From assembly GCF_033096465.1 (NCBI RefSeq), contig NZ_AP028156.1:252001-316000 (forward strand): 64,000 bases of DNA, in the 5' to 3' direction. The DNA comes from Blautia luti. Its GTDB lineage: Bacteria > Bacillota > Clostridia > Lachnospirales > Lachnospiraceae. A model generated the notes under the pieces. The model saw only the letters and a program-made list of their open reading frames with translations, was not told where the DNA came from and did no database searches. How positions within the stretch are numbered: the stretch's first letter is position 1; the number at the start of each line of letters is the position of its first letter. The position numbers were made by a program, and so were the translations under genes. Positions 39,592-48,675 of this stretch are shown piece by piece.

Positions 39592-40608
39592 ATGGTCACA
39601 ATAAAGGAAATTGCCAGACAGGCAGGGGTAAGTACAACGACGGTTTCCAATGTTCTGCATAAAAAGAATGCCAGAGTTTCCGCGGAAACCATAGAGAAGG
39701 TAGAAAGGCTGCTGGCAGAGAACAATTATATTCCAAGACTGGGACTGAATGCACTGACAAACAGGAGTTCCAGGATCATCTGTATCCTGATCACAACGCC
39801 GGAATTTGCCAGAGGATCTGCTTATGAGACACCGTTTTACGGGAATATGCTGGGACATCTGGAGCAGCTTCTCAGAGAAAGAGGATACTATATCATGATC
39901 TTTTCGGACAAAAATGTGGAGGAGATCGAGAAGATGACAGTTGGCTGGAATGTAGACGGGATCATTACGATCTCCATGCCGTACAGACACCTGCAGAAGA
40001 TCGCAGGGTTGTCAGAAACACCTATCGTTTCCATAGACATGGATGAAATGCCGGAGGGAAATGAAACATATTATCAGATTACATCCGAGGATAAAAAGGG
40101 CGGCAGAGAGATGGCACGATATCTGATCCAGCAGGGGATAAAAAGGATCGTGTATCTGGCGAATGTAGATCATGGAGCTGACCATTTACGTTTCGTGGGT
40201 GTACGTGAGGCAGTACGTGAGGCAGATTGTGAGATTCTTCTGGAAGAGAAACGTCTGCCAAGGGATTATAGAGAAAGAAAAAAATGTTATCAGGATTTTC
40301 TGAAATATGTAGGAACAGACACAGCACTGTTTTTCTCCACAGATTTCAATGCAGCAGAGATGATTTCGTTCCTGCATAGAAATCATGTAAAGATTCCTGA
40401 TGAGATTTCTGTAGCAGGAATGGACGATGATGTGTTTGCCAGCATTGTTTATCCGCGCCTTACTACTATTCGTGTGAATGTAGAAGAGAAAGCAGAGACT
40501 GCAGTAGAGGTACTGATGAAGCTGATAAACGGAGAAGAATGCGAAAAGAACGTATACAAGACAACAGTACAGCTTATAAAAAGGGAAAGTGTTAAAACTA
40601 AATCATAA
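39592..40608 (+). CDS. LacI-family transcriptional regulator of the second glycan locus
   Basis: 338 residues. N-terminal HTH with canonical recognition helix (IARQAGVSTTTVSNVLH), hinge, and ligand domain ending SVAGMDDDVFASIVYPRLTT. An exact 12-base tandem duplication (about 40201-40224) encodes VREAVREA in a surface-type segment. It precedes the GH36 gene by 24 bases and probably controls the importer promoter at 43022, where two operator-like sites lie. Confidence 0.92.
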   Translation: MVTIKEIARQAGVSTTTVSNVLHKKNARVSAETIEKVERLLAENNYIPRLGLNALTNRSSRIICILITTPEFARGSAYETPFYGNMLGHLEQLLRERGYYIMIFSDKNVEEIEKMTVGWNVDGIITISMPYRHLQKIAGLSETPIVSIDMDEMPEGNETYYQITSEDKKGGREMARYLIQQGIKRIVYLANVDHGADHLRFVGVREAVREADCEILLEEKRLPRDYRERKKCYQDFLKYVGTDTALFFSTDFNAAEMISFLHRNHVKIPDEISVAGMDDDVFASIVYPRLTTIRVNVEEKAETAVEVLMKLINGEECEKNVYKTTVQLIKRESVKTKS

Positions 40609-40632
40609 AGCATAAAAGAGGAGACCAAAAAA

Positions 40633-42747
40633 ATGAAGGTATTCAAGATTCAGGAAAACGGGATCAATATGGTATGGAAGGTCGCAGATACAGGCTGCGT
40701 AAGGCTACTGCATTTCTCTGCACTGCCATTTGATGAGAGAACCATTGTAGACGAATACGAGGAGCAGGGATTCAAACTTCTGGAGTTGGAGGCTGCAGGT
40801 TATGACAGACCGGACGAACGTCACGGAACCAAATATATCGTAACTGCGCCGGGCTACAGAATGCAGTATGCAGACCATAAAGATTACCGGAATGAAACAG
40901 GACGTAAGCTTGAGATCACCACACAGGATCAGGAATCCGGGCTGCAGGCAGTCAACCATTTTCAGTTTTTCGACGGTATTGCAGTAGTAAGATGCTGGTG
41001 CGAAGTTTCCAATATGGGAAAAGAAACCCAGACAATCCAGTATGTATCTACATTTAACTTAAACGGTGTGGAGAAAGAAGGACTTCTTTCCCGTGATGAG
41101 AAGATCAGGATCGGCGTGGTACATAATTCCTGGCAGAGAGAGCTTCTTCTGCAGGAATATACACTTCCGGAGGTTGGCCTTCAGAATTCACAGGTCAATA
41201 TTCCCATCCGTTCTTCCAAGGCATTTGAACTGACCAACACAGGAAACTGGTCCACCAAGCATTATCTTCCTATGGGATACATCTCCAACACAGAAACTGG
41301 CAGCATGCTTTTCTGGCAGATCGAACACAACGGTTCCTGGCACAGTGAGATCAGTGACCTGACCAATCATTTGTATCTGCAGATCAGCGGACCTACAGAT
41401 ATCCATTCCCACTGGCACAAAGAATTAAAACCAGGAGAAAGCTTTACCACAGTACCAGCAGGTGTAGGTGCAGTGACTGGTGATCTGGGAGCTATGGCGA
41501 AAGAACTCACCAGCTACAGAAGAGCCATCAGAAGAAAGAATAAAGATAATGAGAAACTGGCTGTTATTTTCAACGATTATATGAACTGCCTGTGGGCAGA
41601 TCCTACCACAGAAAAGGAATTCCCGCTGATTGATGCAGCAGCGAAAGCAGGATGTGAATACTTCTGTATTGATGCAGGCTGGTATGCAGATGGTTTCTGG
41701 TGGGATGAAGTCGGGGAATGGCTTCCGTCTGACAAACGTTTCCCGGGCGGGATCAAAGAAGTGATCGACTATATCCGTTCCAAAGGAATGATCCCTGGAT
41801 TATGGCTGGAACTTGAAGTTATGGGAATCAAATGCCCGATGGTGGAGAAGATGCCGGAAAATGCCTTCTTCCACAGATTCGGAAAGAGGGTTTACGACAG
41901 AAGCAGATACCAGCTGGATTTCCGTCAGCCGGAGGTTATCGCCCATGCCAACAGTGTGATCGACAGACTGGTGAATGAATATGGCGTGGGATATATTAAG
42001 ATGGATTACAATATCGAGCCGGGAGTAGGAACAGAAGTAGATGCAGAGAGTGCCGGAGAGGGTCTGCTTGAACATGAGAGAGCATATCTGGCATGGCTGG
42101 ACGGCATCTTTAAGAAGTATCCGGATCTGATCATTGAGAACTGCTCCAGCGGCGGTCTGCGTATGGATTATGCCATGCTTTCCAGATACAGTATCCAGTC
42201 TACCAGCGACCAGGAAGATTACAGATATTATGCGACTATCGCAGCCAATGCACCGCTGGGTGTTGCCATGGAACAGGCTGCTGTATGGTCTTATCCGAAG
42301 TCAGGGGCAGATGAAGAAGAAACGATCTTCAATATGGTAAATGCCCTTCTTCTCAGAGTTCATCAGAGCGGTCATCTGGCAGAAATCACAGATGTACAGA
42401 AAGAACTTGTGAAAGAAGCTCTGGATTTTTATAAGACGATCCGTGATGATATAAAAACAGCATATCCATACTGGCCGCTGGGAACTTCCCATTATGATGA
42501 TAACTGGTCTGCTCTGGCGCTGAACGCAGGTAAGAAACAGTACCTGTCTGTATGGAGAAGAGGAGGATCTGATACTCAGACCATTCCGCTTCCACAGCTG
42601 AAAGGCAGAAATGTAAAAGTACGCTGCGCATATCCCCAGAATCGCCCGGTTTCTTATCTGTGGAATGAAGAAGCAGGAACTCTCAGTGTGAAGCTGGAAA
42701 CAGCTCCATGTGCGAGAACATTTGAAATTGAATGTACAGAAGATTAA
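40633..42747 (+). CDS. GH36 alpha-galactosidase, distant subgroup
   Basis: 704 residues, cytosolic. Nucleophile Asp458 in YIKMDYN and acid/base Asp526 in STSDQEDY are in place. The sequence differs clearly from the GH36 at 1937 (no WDMNR, different N-terminal domain) and belongs to a subgroup that includes alpha-galactosidases and alpha-N-acetylgalactosaminidases, so the sugar is not certain. It follows the LacI gene and precedes an importer, alpha-xylosidase and arabinofuranosidase. Confidence 0.85.
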   Translation: MKVFKIQENGINMVWKVADTGCVRLLHFSALPFDERTIVDEYEEQGFKLLELEAAGYDRPDERHGTKYIVTAPGYRMQYADHKDYRNETGRKLEITTQDQESGLQAVNHFQFFDGIAVVRCWCEVSNMGKETQTIQYVSTFNLNGVEKEGLLSRDEKIRIGVVHNSWQRELLLQEYTLPEVGLQNSQVNIPIRSSKAFELTNTGNWSTKHYLPMGYISNTETGSMLFWQIEHNGSWHSEISDLTNHLYLQISGPTDIHSHWHKELKPGESFTTVPAGVGAVTGDLGAMAKELTSYRRAIRRKNKDNEKLAVIFNDYMNCLWADPTTEKEFPLIDAAAKAGCEYFCIDAGWYADGFWWDEVGEWLPSDKRFPGGIKEVIDYIRSKGMIPGLWLELEVMGIKCPMVEKMPENAFFHRFGKRVYDRSRYQLDFRQPEVIAHANSVIDRLVNEYGVGYIKMDYNIEPGVGTEVDAESAGEGLLEHERAYLAWLDGIFKKYPDLIIENCSSGGLRMDYAMLSRYSIQSTSDQEDYRYYATIAANAPLGVAMEQAAVWSYPKSGADEEETIFNMVNALLLRVHQSGHLAEITDVQKELVKEALDFYKTIRDDIKTAYPYWPLGTSHYDDNWSALALNAGKKQYLSVWRRGGSDTQTIPLPQLKGRNVKVRCAYPQNRPVSYLWNEEAGTLSVKLETAPCARTFEIECTED

Positions 42748-42757
42748 GAGATAAGTG

Positions 42758-42805
42758 GCTGTCCATATACTTGTGCATGTAAATCTGATGCTGTGTATGG
42801 ACAGC
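42758..42805 (+). terminator. Hairpin after the GH36 gene
   Basis: GCTGTCCATA (42758-42767) pairs with TATGGACAGC (42796-42805). No clear T-run follows, so it may be a weak terminator or an mRNA 3'-end stabiliser. Between it and the promoter at 43022 I see no other feature. Confidence 0.5.
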
Positions 42806-43021
42806 TGTGAAATAATGAAATATATGTAAAAATGCCTATGATTTTGACCGATTGGCAAAGTGACGAAAATGAATATTGTACAAACTCTACAATTTAAACT
42901 GGAAAAATAAAGGGTATTTCCAGGGGAAATTAGGCAAGATTTACAAAAAATACTCGAAACAGTCAGAAAAAGGTTATGTAGAAAACCGATAAAAATTTAC
43001 AAGATTAAAACAAATTATATG

Positions 43022-43050
43022 TTGACAATTCACATAAAATTGGGTATATT
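43022..43050 (+). promoter_or_regulatory. Promoter of the second importer operon
   Basis: TTGACA (43022-43027), 17-bp spacer, TATATT (43045-43050): close to consensus. The two LacI-type operators lie just downstream, around +10 to +50, where bound repressor would block elongation. Confidence 0.8.
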
Positions 43051-43066
43051 TTAATGCATAAGACAA

Positions 43067-43107
43067 ACAAACGTTGCTGTTATGGCAAAGACAGTAACAA
43101 ACGTTGC
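43067..43107. promoter_or_regulatory. Paired LacI operators, 30 bp apart
   Basis: ACAAACGTTGC occurs at 43067-43077 and again at 43097-43107. Each has the AACGTT centre with CG axis typical of LacI-family operators. The 30-bp distance is close to three helical turns, placing both on one face of DNA. The regulator is probably the LacI protein encoded at 39592. Confidence 0.75.
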
Positions 43108-43136
43108 AATAACTGAATAGAGGAGGACAGACAGAT

Positions 43137-44015
43137 ATGAAGAGAAAGAAAAAAGAATATCTGGAATGTGCGGCTTTTACAGTTCCGTCATTATTTCTTG
43201 TAATGCTGGTGTTTTACATTCCCTTTGTAATGAGTCTTTACTACTCACTGACAGAGTGGAACGGAATTTCCAAAGCACCGAAATTTATCGGGCTGGAGAA
43301 CTTTAAGAAATTGTTCAGTGGTTCTTCAGATTTCATGCAGAGCCTGATCTTTACCGGCAAGTACACGATCATCTTCATGATCCTGGTAAACATCCTGGCA
43401 CTGGCGATTGCAGTAGCTCTTGTACAGAAGATCCCGGCTGCGAACGTAATGAGGAGTATGTTCTTCATTCCGTATATTATGAGTATGACTATCGTAGGTT
43501 TCATCTGGAAATTCATTTTTTCACAGGGATTTGCAGCACTCTTTGAAAAAACTCATCTGGGATTCTTAAATCTCAGCTGGCTGGGTGACAGTCATCTCGC
43601 ATTCTATGCGGTGGCCTTTGTAGGTATCTGGCAGGCACTTGGCTTCTATATCGTTCTGTATATTGCAGGACTTCAGGCAGTTCCTACAGATGTACTTGAG
43701 GCAGCAGAAGTAGATGGTGCTACTTCCTGGAAGAAATTTTTCAAAGTTACACTTCCACTTCTGGGACCATCCATCACAACATGTGTATTCATGTCCCTGA
43801 CAAATGCCGTTAAGGTATTTGATATCATCCTGGCACTTACCAAAGGTGGCCCGGGAGGATCTACATACAGTGTAACACTTGATATTTACAGAGAAGCTTT
43901 CCAGAATAATAATTATGGTCTTGGATCTGCCAAGGCGCTGGTATTCTTTGTGATCATCCTGGTTATCACACAGCTGGTATTAAAAGCTATGCATAGCAGG
44001 GAGGTAGATTTATAA
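43137..44015 (+). CDS. ABC sugar importer permease, MalF/UgpA type
   Basis: 292 residues, six membrane helices, EAA loop EAAEVDGATSWKKFFKVTLP. First gene after the regulated promoter; AGGAGG precedes the ATG. It overlaps the next permease gene by one base. Confidence 0.93.
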   Translation: MKRKKKEYLECAAFTVPSLFLVMLVFYIPFVMSLYYSLTEWNGISKAPKFIGLENFKKLFSGSSDFMQSLIFTGKYTIIFMILVNILALAIAVALVQKIPAANVMRSMFFIPYIMSMTIVGFIWKFIFSQGFAALFEKTHLGFLNLSWLGDSHLAFYAVAFVGIWQALGFYIVLYIAGLQAVPTDVLEAAEVDGATSWKKFFKVTLPLLGPSITTCVFMSLTNAVKVFDIILALTKGGPGGSTYSVTLDIYREAFQNNNYGLGSAKALVFFVIILVITQLVLKAMHSREVDL

Positions 44016-44854
44016 TGACAATGGCCCAGAGAAAGAAAACGAAAAAGATAGTTCTTACAATTGTAATGCTTATCCTGGCGTTGATCTATATTTACCCTGT
44101 ATTTCTGATGGTGATCAACTCCGTGAAGCCGTTCGGCGAAGTTATCATGGATGTAATCGCACTTCCAAGTAAGATCGAATGGAGCAATTACACCTATGTA
44201 ATGGACAAAATGCAGTATGGCAAGCTGTTCCTTAACAACGTGATCATTACCGTGATCGGTATTGTGGGAATCATCGTATTCTCTTCTATGTCTGCTTATA
44301 TCATCAGCAGAAAGAAAAACAAATATACCAAATTCGCTCAGTTCATGATCACAACACCTATGCTGATTCCGTTCCAGACTATCATGATCACACTTCTGAA
44401 AGTTATGAACATAGTTAATCTTTCCGGAAGCAAGGTAGGACTTGGAATCCAGTACTGGGGCTTCGGTATTCCGATGGCAGCATTTATTTATGGAAACTTC
44501 ATGTCAACAATTCCCAAGGAGCTGGATGAAAGTGCATTTATCGATGGTGCAGGAACCTTCCGTACCTATCGTTCCATCATTTTCCCGCTTCTGAAATCTG
44601 TAACATTTACAGTCATCGTAATCGATGTAATGTGGATCTGGAATGACTTCCTTCTTCCACTGCTTATGGTCAACAGTTCAAACGAGACCAAGACACTGGT
44701 ACTTTCCGCTTATACATTCGTAGGCCAGTTCAATACTCAGTGGCATTACGCAATGGCAGCCATGGTGCTGGCGGTACTTCCATCCATTATTATCTTTATC
44801 TTCCTGCAGAAATACATCGTAGAAGGTGTTGTTGCAGGTGCGGTAAAAGGTTGA
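44015..44854 (+). CDS. ABC sugar importer permease, MalG/UgpE type
   Basis: 279 residues, six membrane helices, EAA loop ESAFIDGAGTFRTYRSIIFP. Partner of the preceding permease. The ATPase must be supplied from elsewhere in the genome. Confidence 0.93.
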   Translation: MTMAQRKKTKKIVLTIVMLILALIYIYPVFLMVINSVKPFGEVIMDVIALPSKIEWSNYTYVMDKMQYGKLFLNNVIITVIGIVGIIVFSSMSAYIISRKKNKYTKFAQFMITTPMLIPFQTIMITLLKVMNIVNLSGSKVGLGIQYWGFGIPMAAFIYGNFMSTIPKELDESAFIDGAGTFRTYRSIIFPLLKSVTFTVIVIDVMWIWNDFLLPLLMVNSSNETKTLVLSAYTFVGQFNTQWHYAMAAMVLAVLPSIIIFIFLQKYIVEGVVAGAVKG

Positions 44855-44942
44855 TGATCTGAAATCTGTAATAATGTAAATGACCGGTTAGTTTCATGCC
44901 GGACAGAAATAAAAACAATGAAACCAAAAGGAGGATTTTAAG

Positions 44943-46205
44943 ATGAAGAAAAAACTGATCAGTGTAATGCTTTGTGCAGCAATGGCAACTACTATGTTCT
45001 CAAGCGTAGCAGTTCATGCAGAAGGTGATGACGAAGGCGAAATCTATATGTTTATCTCCCAGCCGGAGTATGCAGATGCCATCACAACTCTTATTGATGA
45101 GTACAAAAATGTAGAGCCAGGTGTTACTATCAACTACGAGACAACACAGAACGACTATCCTACACTTTTAAAAGCAAAACTTAACTCAGGTGAGTGCCCG
45201 GATATCTTCTCCTCCACATCAGGAAAAGAAATCGAAACATATAAAGAATATTCTCTTGACCTTACAGGACAGCCATTAGTTGATGCTATGGACGATAATG
45301 TAGCAGCAGCTATGAAAGATGCCAACGGTGAAGGCTGCTATGGTGTAGCGATCAAAGGAAACTACTTCGGACTGATCTACAACCAGGATCTTCTGGATAA
45401 GGCAGGCGTTGAAAAAGTTCCGGAAACTATGACAGAGTTAAAAGATTGTGTAGAGAAATTAAAAGCAGCAGATATTACACCATTTACAAGTGGATATGCT
45501 GAATGGTGGGTATTTAAACATGTATTCCAGCACTTTGCAGATGCAGCATCTGATGATGTGCAGAAACTGATCGCAGGCTTCGAAGACGGATCTGATTCTC
45601 TGAACAACTATCCGGTTCTTACAGATAACTTCTTCGATTTCGTTGATCTTGTAAAAGATAACGGAGATCAGAAACCGCTGGAAACAGACTTAAGTGGTGA
45701 AGAAGCAGCATTTGCATCCGGAAAAGCAGCTATCATGGTTGGACAGGGTGCATGGGTTGAGGGCGATCTGATGAAGATTAATCCAGATCTTAAGATTACA
45801 TTCTCTGGATATCCGGTAGATGAAGATGCTTCTCACTGCCAGGTTATCACAGGATCTGACCAGGCACTTCGTGTAAACAAAGATTCTGAGAACAAAGATA
45901 TTGTTCTTAACTTCCTGAACTGGTGGTATACATCTGACTATGGTCAGTCATGGTTCACAGATGTTGCAGGTGTAGTTCCTCCGATCAAGGGCGACTTTGA
46001 TACGGAGTATGAAGTAATCAAACAGGGCTCTGCTTCTGTTGAAGAAAAAGGTGCAGCTCCTCTTGCAGTTATTTACTCTACAGACAGCTTACATCAGGCA
46101 TTTGGTGAAGCTATGCAGGCATATGTAGAAGGCAGCGCTTCCAAAGAAGATACAATCAGCACAATTGAACAGAAATATCAGGAAATTGACGGGGCTTCAA
46201 ACTAA
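44943..46205 (+). CDS. Extracellular sugar-binding protein of the second importer
   Basis: 420 residues. Signal peptide of about 26 residues with AxA cleavage (VHA then EGDDEGE). Like the binding protein at 5600 it lacks a lipobox cysteine; the single Cys in the signal (MLCAAM) is too early. Mature domain is a family 1 solute-binding protein. Gene order (permease, permease, binding protein) differs from the first importer. AGGAGG precedes the start. Confidence 0.88.
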   Translation: MKKKLISVMLCAAMATTMFSSVAVHAEGDDEGEIYMFISQPEYADAITTLIDEYKNVEPGVTINYETTQNDYPTLLKAKLNSGECPDIFSSTSGKEIETYKEYSLDLTGQPLVDAMDDNVAAAMKDANGEGCYGVAIKGNYFGLIYNQDLLDKAGVEKVPETMTELKDCVEKLKAADITPFTSGYAEWWVFKHVFQHFADAASDDVQKLIAGFEDGSDSLNNYPVLTDNFFDFVDLVKDNGDQKPLETDLSGEEAAFASGKAAIMVGQGAWVEGDLMKINPDLKITFSGYPVDEDASHCQVITGSDQALRVNKDSENKDIVLNFLNWWYTSDYGQSWFTDVAGVVPPIKGDFDTEYEVIKQGSASVEEKGAAPLAVIYSTDSLHQAFGEAMQAYVEGSASKEDTISTIEQKYQEIDGASN

Positions 46206-46231
46206 GGACTAACAGGTAGAAATGATAACTG

Positions 46232-46263
46232 GGGGAAGAAGCATGGCTTCTTCCCCTTGTTTT
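46232..46263 (+). terminator. Attenuating terminator between binding protein and GH31 genes
   Basis: An 11-bp perfect stem GGGGAAGAAGC/GCTTCTTCCCC with a three-base loop, followed by TTGTTTTG. Partial read-through would give high binding protein and lower enzyme expression. Confidence 0.8.
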
Positions 46264-46317
46264 GTATAACAGAGTATAAAAAAGGATTATTTTATAGAAA
46301 AGGAGATCACAGACCAA

Positions 46318-48672
46318 ATGAAATTTACAGAGGGATATTGGGAGAAAAATGAAAGAGCAAATGCATCCTATGCATCTCAGGCATTTACAGCAGAAGCAAT
46401 TCCGGGAGGAATGAGAATCGTTTCTCCGTTCAGACAGATCACAGACAGAGGCGGCGCCCTGGATGTAGGAACTATCACTACAGAATTTACTTCTGTACGT
46501 AAAGATATCATCAGTGTAAGAAGCTATCATTATGAAGGTTATGTAAAAGGCGAACCAAGATATGAACTGAATGAGGATCCGCAGGAAACAGAGGTGGAGA
46601 TCACAGATACAGAAGCGGTAATGAAAGCCGGAAGAATGACAGTGAGAGTAGACTTAAAAGACTTTAAGATCTCCTATGAGGCAGATGGAAAAGTTCTTAC
46701 AAACATTGGATTCCGAAATCTGGGATATATGCAGTATGACAGAGCTACACTGACCAAGTTCCCGGAACCAAACTATATGGCAGCACAGTATCAGCCATAT
46801 ATGGTAACAGAACTTTCCCTTGATCCGGGAGAATGCGTATATGGTCTCGGAGAAAGATTTACAGCATTTGTAAAGAACGGACAGGTAGTAGATGTATGGA
46901 ATGAAGATGGTGGTACAGCTTCTCAGATTTCCTATAAGAATATCCCATTTTATGTAACAAGCAAACACTATGGTGTATTCGTAGACCATAGCGACAATGT
47001 TTCTTTCGAAGTTGCCAGTGAGAAGGTTGAGAATGTAGGATTTTCCGTAAAAGGTGAAGAAATCCGTTATCATGTAATCTACGGCGATGACATTAAAGGT
47101 GTGATTGAAACTTATACAGATCTGACAGGAAAACCGGCATTGCCTCCGGCATGGTCATTTGGATTATGGCTTTCCACATCCTTTACAACCAACTATGATG
47201 AAGAGACAACCAATTCCTTTATCCAGGGAATGGCAGACAGAGATATTCCGTTAAGTGTATTCCATTTCGACTGCTTCTGGATGAAAGAGTTCCACTGGTG
47301 TGATTTCGAATGGGATTCCAGAATTTTCCCGGATGTACCTGCGATGCTGAAACGTTATAAAGAAAAAGGTCTGAAGGTTTGCGTATGGATCAATCCATAT
47401 ATTGCACAGGGAACCGCATTCTTCAAAGAAGGAATGGAAAAAGGATATCTGTTACAGCGTGCAGACGGAATGGGTGTAAAACAGATCGATAACTGGCAGC
47501 CTGGAATGGGACTGGTAGATTTTACCAATCCGGACGCAGTAAAATGGTACCAGAACAAACTGAAAACTCTGCTTGATATGGGCGTTGACTGCTTCAAGAC
47601 AGACTTCGGTGAAAGAATTCCTGTAGATGTGAAATATTATGATGGATCTGATCCTGTATCCATGCATAACTACTATACATACCTTTATAACAAAACTGTA
47701 TTCAGCCTCCTGAAAGAAGTAAAAGGAGAAGGAGAAGCCATCCTTTTCGCAAGAAGTGCTACAGCAGGTGGACAGCAGTTCCCGGTTCACTGGGGCGGTG
47801 ACTGCTCTGCAACCTATGCTTCCATGGCAGAGAGCTTAAGAGGCGGTCTGTCCTTCACATTATCAGGATTCTCTTTCTGGAGCCATGATATGGGTGGATT
47901 TGAAATGACAGCAGCACCGGATGTATACAAACGCTGGCTGCAGTTCGGCCTTCTTTCCACACATAGCCGTCTCCACGGTTCCAAGAGCTATCGTGTACCG
48001 TGGCTGTTTGATGAAGAAGCAGTAGATGTTTGCCGCAAGTTTACCAAGCTGAAATTAAGATTACTTCCATATCTGTACTCCATGGCTGTGAAATCACACA
48101 GAACCGGTATTCCGTCCATGAGAGCAATGATCATGGAATTTAACGATGATCCTGCAGTAAAATATCTGGATATGCAGTACATGTTAGGTGACAGCATTCT
48201 GGTAGCTCCGATCTTCAACAAAGAGAACCATGTAGAATATTATCTGCCGAAGGGAAAATGGACTCATCTGTTAAGCGGAGAAGTAAAAGAAGGCGGCAGA
48301 TGGTATGAAGAAACCTATGACTTCTTCTCACTGCCTGTATTCGTAAGAGAAAATACTCTGCTTTCCATCGGCGCAGTAGATACGACTGTTGATTACGAAT
48401 TGGAGAAAGATGTACAGATCCAGGTTTACGAGCTGAATGAAGCAGGTTCCTGCGAAGTTGTGACACGTAAAGGTGAGACAGCATTTATGGTAAATGCAGT
48501 CAAAGAAGGAAACAAACTCACACTGGAAACAACTAAAGAGAATCCGGGAATGACTTATCTTCTCAGAAACATTCACGAGGTTTCTGCAGTTGCAGGTGGC
48601 AGCGTAGTGAAAGATACAGAAGAAGGTATCATCCTGGCACCGGAAGGATGCAAGCTGGAGGCTACAATCTAA
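46318..48672 (+). CDS. GH31 alpha-xylosidase (YicI type)
   Basis: 784 residues, cytosolic. Nucleophile Asp429 in KTDFGERIP and acid/base Asp495 in WGGDC are 66 residues apart, exactly as in E. coli YicI, and the sequence DFGERIP favours alpha-xylosidase over alpha-glucosidase. Typical substrates are isoprimeverose and xyloglucan fragments. The gene lies after the importer and overlaps nothing; the GH127 gene follows after four bases. AAAGGAG precedes the start. Confidence 0.9.
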   Translation: MKFTEGYWEKNERANASYASQAFTAEAIPGGMRIVSPFRQITDRGGALDVGTITTEFTSVRKDIISVRSYHYEGYVKGEPRYELNEDPQETEVEITDTEAVMKAGRMTVRVDLKDFKISYEADGKVLTNIGFRNLGYMQYDRATLTKFPEPNYMAAQYQPYMVTELSLDPGECVYGLGERFTAFVKNGQVVDVWNEDGGTASQISYKNIPFYVTSKHYGVFVDHSDNVSFEVASEKVENVGFSVKGEEIRYHVIYGDDIKGVIETYTDLTGKPALPPAWSFGLWLSTSFTTNYDEETTNSFIQGMADRDIPLSVFHFDCFWMKEFHWCDFEWDSRIFPDVPAMLKRYKEKGLKVCVWINPYIAQGTAFFKEGMEKGYLLQRADGMGVKQIDNWQPGMGLVDFTNPDAVKWYQNKLKTLLDMGVDCFKTDFGERIPVDVKYYDGSDPVSMHNYYTYLYNKTVFSLLKEVKGEGEAILFARSATAGGQQFPVHWGGDCSATYASMAESLRGGLSFTLSGFSFWSHDMGGFEMTAAPDVYKRWLQFGLLSTHSRLHGSKSYRVPWLFDEEAVDVCRKFTKLKLRLLPYLYSMAVKSHRTGIPSMRAMIMEFNDDPAVKYLDMQYMLGDSILVAPIFNKENHVEYYLPKGKWTHLLSGEVKEGGRWYEETYDFFSLPVFVRENTLLSIGAVDTTVDYELEKDVQIQVYELNEAGSCEVVTRKGETAFMVNAVKEGNKLTLETTKENPGMTYLLRNIHEVSAVAGGSVVKDTEEGIILAPEGCKLEATI

Positions 48673-48675
48673 ATT

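Noticed and set aside
40201..40224. Exact 12-base tandem repeat in the second LacI gene
   Set aside because: In frame (VREAVREA) and only two units; a minor duplication, not a phase-variable or CRISPR-type repeat.
43067..43107. Two identical 11-base repeats as a CRISPR beginning
   Set aside because: Repeats are too short, only two, and sit at a promoter; operators explain them.
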